DNA of 17,899 nt, from positions 1 to 17,899 of the forward strand of contig QHUQ01000113.1 of assembly GCA_003221985.1 (NCBI GenBank), written 5' to 3'. Positions 16,990-17,899 of the stretch are shown here, one piece after another. The stretch is from Gemmatimonadota bacterium (GTDB lineage Bacteria > Gemmatimonadota > Gemmatimonadetes > Gemmatimonadales > GWC2-71-9). The notes below the pieces were generated by a model. That model saw only the letters and a list, made by a program, of their open reading frames with translations. It made no database searches and was not told the DNA's origin. Within the stretch, counting starts at the first letter, position 1, and each line of letters starts with the position of its first letter. The translations under genes were made by a program, and so were the position numbers.

Positions 16990-17513
16990 CAAGTCGCGAT
17001 GCGCGGATGGGCTGAGCCGCTGTCGGCCGATGACGGCAAATCGAAGTAGGCCTCCACTTCATCGAGCAGCTCCTCGTCGGAGTAGACTCCCGCGAGGATC
17101 CGCTCCGCGGTGCCGGGCTCGACAAGCACATAGCCGAACGGATAGTCCACGCCGCTCAACAGAATCATGCGCCGCTGGTGGTTCGGCAGGGCGACGTAGA
17201 TCGTGTCGGAATTCGTCGGTATCAGCGCGATGTTGTTTTTTCTCAACGTGCCGACGATCGCTTCGGTGGTAAAGTTGAGCTCGTCGAGCGCTTCGGCCTG
17301 ATCATCGGCCGACAGCGTATCTGCCGCCGCCAGCCAAAACACGACCACCGTCTGCTGCGTCACGAGGCGAGGCGCGAGCAGCGCGCTGTCCGCCGAGTCA
17401 TGCGGCGTCAGGTCAGCGACGTTGAGGGAGTCGTTGGTGCGAGTGGCGACGGCGGCGTTCTGTGGCCGGCAGGACGCCAATAATGCGATCGCGAGGAACG
17501 TTGCTGCGCGCAT
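16989..17513 (-). CDS. Predicted lipoprotein of unknown function (possible thioredoxin-like fold)
   Basis: 174 residues from the ATG at 17513; the frame is open further upstream, but this start gives a clean signal peptide MRAATFLAIALLASC with lipobox LAS-Cys15. A Ser/Asp/Asn-rich linker follows, then alternating strands and helices: QQTVVVFWLAAADTL, a helix EALDELNFTTEAIVGTLRKNN, IALIPTNSDTIYVAL, and the tail FGYVLVEPGTAERILAGVYSDEELLDEVEAYF. This order and the last strand-turn-helix resemble a thioredoxin fold without the CxxC active site, but that is a weak, by-eye inference. I do not recognise a named family. Its stop overlaps the M23 start, so it heads a lipoprotein-M23-amidohydrolase operon. 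A TATATT element ends seven bases before its ATG. Confidence 0.75.
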   Translation of the reverse strand: MRAATFLAIALLASCRPQNAAVATRTNDSLNVADLTPHDSADSALLAPRLVTQQTVVVFWLAAADTLSADDQAEALDELNFTTEAIVGTLRKNNIALIPTNSDTIYVALPNHQRRMILLSGVDYPFGYVLVEPGTAERILAGVYSDEELLDEVEAYFDLPSSADSGSAHPRIAT

Positions 17514-17534
17514 GGCGGACAATATACTTAGCCC
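17501..17534 (+). promoter_or_regulatory. Leaderless-type promoter of the cytochrome b gene
   Basis: TTGCTG (17501-17506), 16 bases, then TATACT (17523-17528) and six bases to the ATG at 17535. This is close to a sigma-70 consensus, and the -10 position places the transcript start at the start codon itself. No Shine-Dalgarno fits in the short gap. The -35 part lies within the start of the divergent lipoprotein gene. Confidence 0.5.
17514..17526 (-). promoter_or_regulatory. Leaderless-type -10 element of the lipoprotein operon
   Basis: Read on the minus strand, TATATT (17526-17521) is followed by seven bases and the ATG at 17513, again with no Shine-Dalgarno. It overlaps the plus-strand TATACT, so the two divergent promoters share the same AT-rich core. 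No good -35 is seen for this direction. Confidence 0.4.
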
Positions 17535-17899
17535 ATGACCGTTGCTTCCCCCGCGCCCCCCATACCGCAGGCTGCGGCCGTCAAACGCCATCACTGGATC
17601 GTGCGCCTCACGCACTGGACGACGTTTGTTTCGCTGCTGGGCATGATCATGAGTGGGCTGCAGATCTACAGCGCGTACGCGCGCTTCGGAGAGCGCGGTG
17701 GACCCTATTACTACAATGCTTTCCAGGACCGCCAATTCCCGGCCTGGAGCCGGCTCGGCGGCTGGCTCGCGGGAGCGTTGAACTGGCACTTCGCGCTGAT
17801 GTGGCCGCTCATCGCCGGGGGCGTGTTGTACGTCTCGTATCTCGCCTACAGCGGCGAATGGCGGTCGCTGCTGTTCCGCCCGCGCGACATCCGCGGCGC
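17535..17899 (+). CDS. Cytochrome b561/Ni-hydrogenase-type membrane subunit, 3'-truncated by the window
   Basis: The first 121 residues are visible. A Pro/Ala-rich cytoplasmic start leads to KRHHWIVRLTHWTTFVSLLGMIMSGLQIYSAY, the first helix with candidate haem ligands His19/His20 and His27, and to WLAGALNWHFALMWPLIAGGVLYVSYLAYSGEW, the second helix with His85. A periplasmic loop (PYYYNAF, aromatic-rich) lies between. This layout is that of di-haem cytochrome b subunits which pass electrons between quinone and a periplasmic partner, commonly a molybdopterin oxidoreductase encoded next. The stop and remaining helices lie beyond the window. The start is the only ATG after the TATACT element. Partner enzyme cannot be determined here. 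Confidence 0.85.
   Translation, partial: MTVASPAPPIPQAAAVKRHHWIVRLTHWTTFVSLLGMIMSGLQIYSAYARFGERGGPYYYNAFQDRQFPAWSRLGGWLAGALNWHFALMWPLIAGGVLYVSYLAYSGEWRSLLFRPRDIRG

Noticed and set aside
17514..17789. Upstream extension of the lipoprotein frame to 17789
   Set aside because: It would cover the divergent cytochrome gene, lacks a signal peptide at its start, and the ATG at 17513 gives a textbook lipoprotein signal.

Overview
High-GC, gene-dense bacterial chromosome segment with almost no intergenic DNA. Most same-strand neighbours overlap by 1-25 nt (ATGA, GTGA, TTGA, TGATG junctions). The mix of genes points to Gemmatimonadota or a near relative: a CBM9/DUF5916 outer-membrane-type protein, a MacAB-like exporter with a Gly-rich adaptor, an ECF sigma factor followed by a small membrane anti-sigma-like protein, and heptad-repeat intergenic DNA. 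This is inference from gene content and base composition; there is no rRNA or marker gene to confirm it.

Layout. (1) 1-5049, plus strand: 3' part of an ArnT/GT39-type glycosyltransferase, asparagine synthase (asnB), an HD-domain hydrolase, and a PLD-family cardiolipin-synthase-like protein, all overlapping. (2) 5039-11103, plus strand: ECF sigma factor, small one-helix membrane protein (probable anti-sigma), CpxP/Spy/CnrX-like periplasmic protein, then a tripartite exporter: TolC-like outer-membrane factor (broken), ABC ATPase, MacA-like lipoprotein adaptor, MacB-like permease. It reads as an envelope- or metal-stress sensing module coupled to its effector pump. (3) 11104-11209: the only sizeable intergenic gap, holding a large hairpin whose arms are 7-bp repeats, then a -10-like element placed for a leaderless start. 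(4) 11210-15050, plus strand: DUF5916 protein and a membrane methyl-accepting chemotaxis protein split by a one-base frameshift in a G run. (5) 17513-15019, minus strand: lipoprotein, M23 peptidase (broken), and an SAH/MTA-deaminase-like amidohydrolase, overlapping as one operon and meeting the chemotaxis gene tail to tail. (6) 17535-17899, plus strand: 5' part of a cytochrome b561-type membrane subunit, divergent from the lipoprotein across 21 bp that can serve as a face-to-face leaderless promoter.

The most notable observations are two independent internal deletions with frameshifts (TolC-like at about 7003-7022, M23 at about 16474-16480), in both cases with the two ends of the protein well conserved and the middle missing; a third frameshift in a G homopolymer; the heptad hairpin; and the leaderless promoter geometry. 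The three lesions may be real pseudogenisation or assembly/sequencing error, and only reads can decide. I found no CRISPR array, tRNA, rRNA, transposase, integrase or phage gene.
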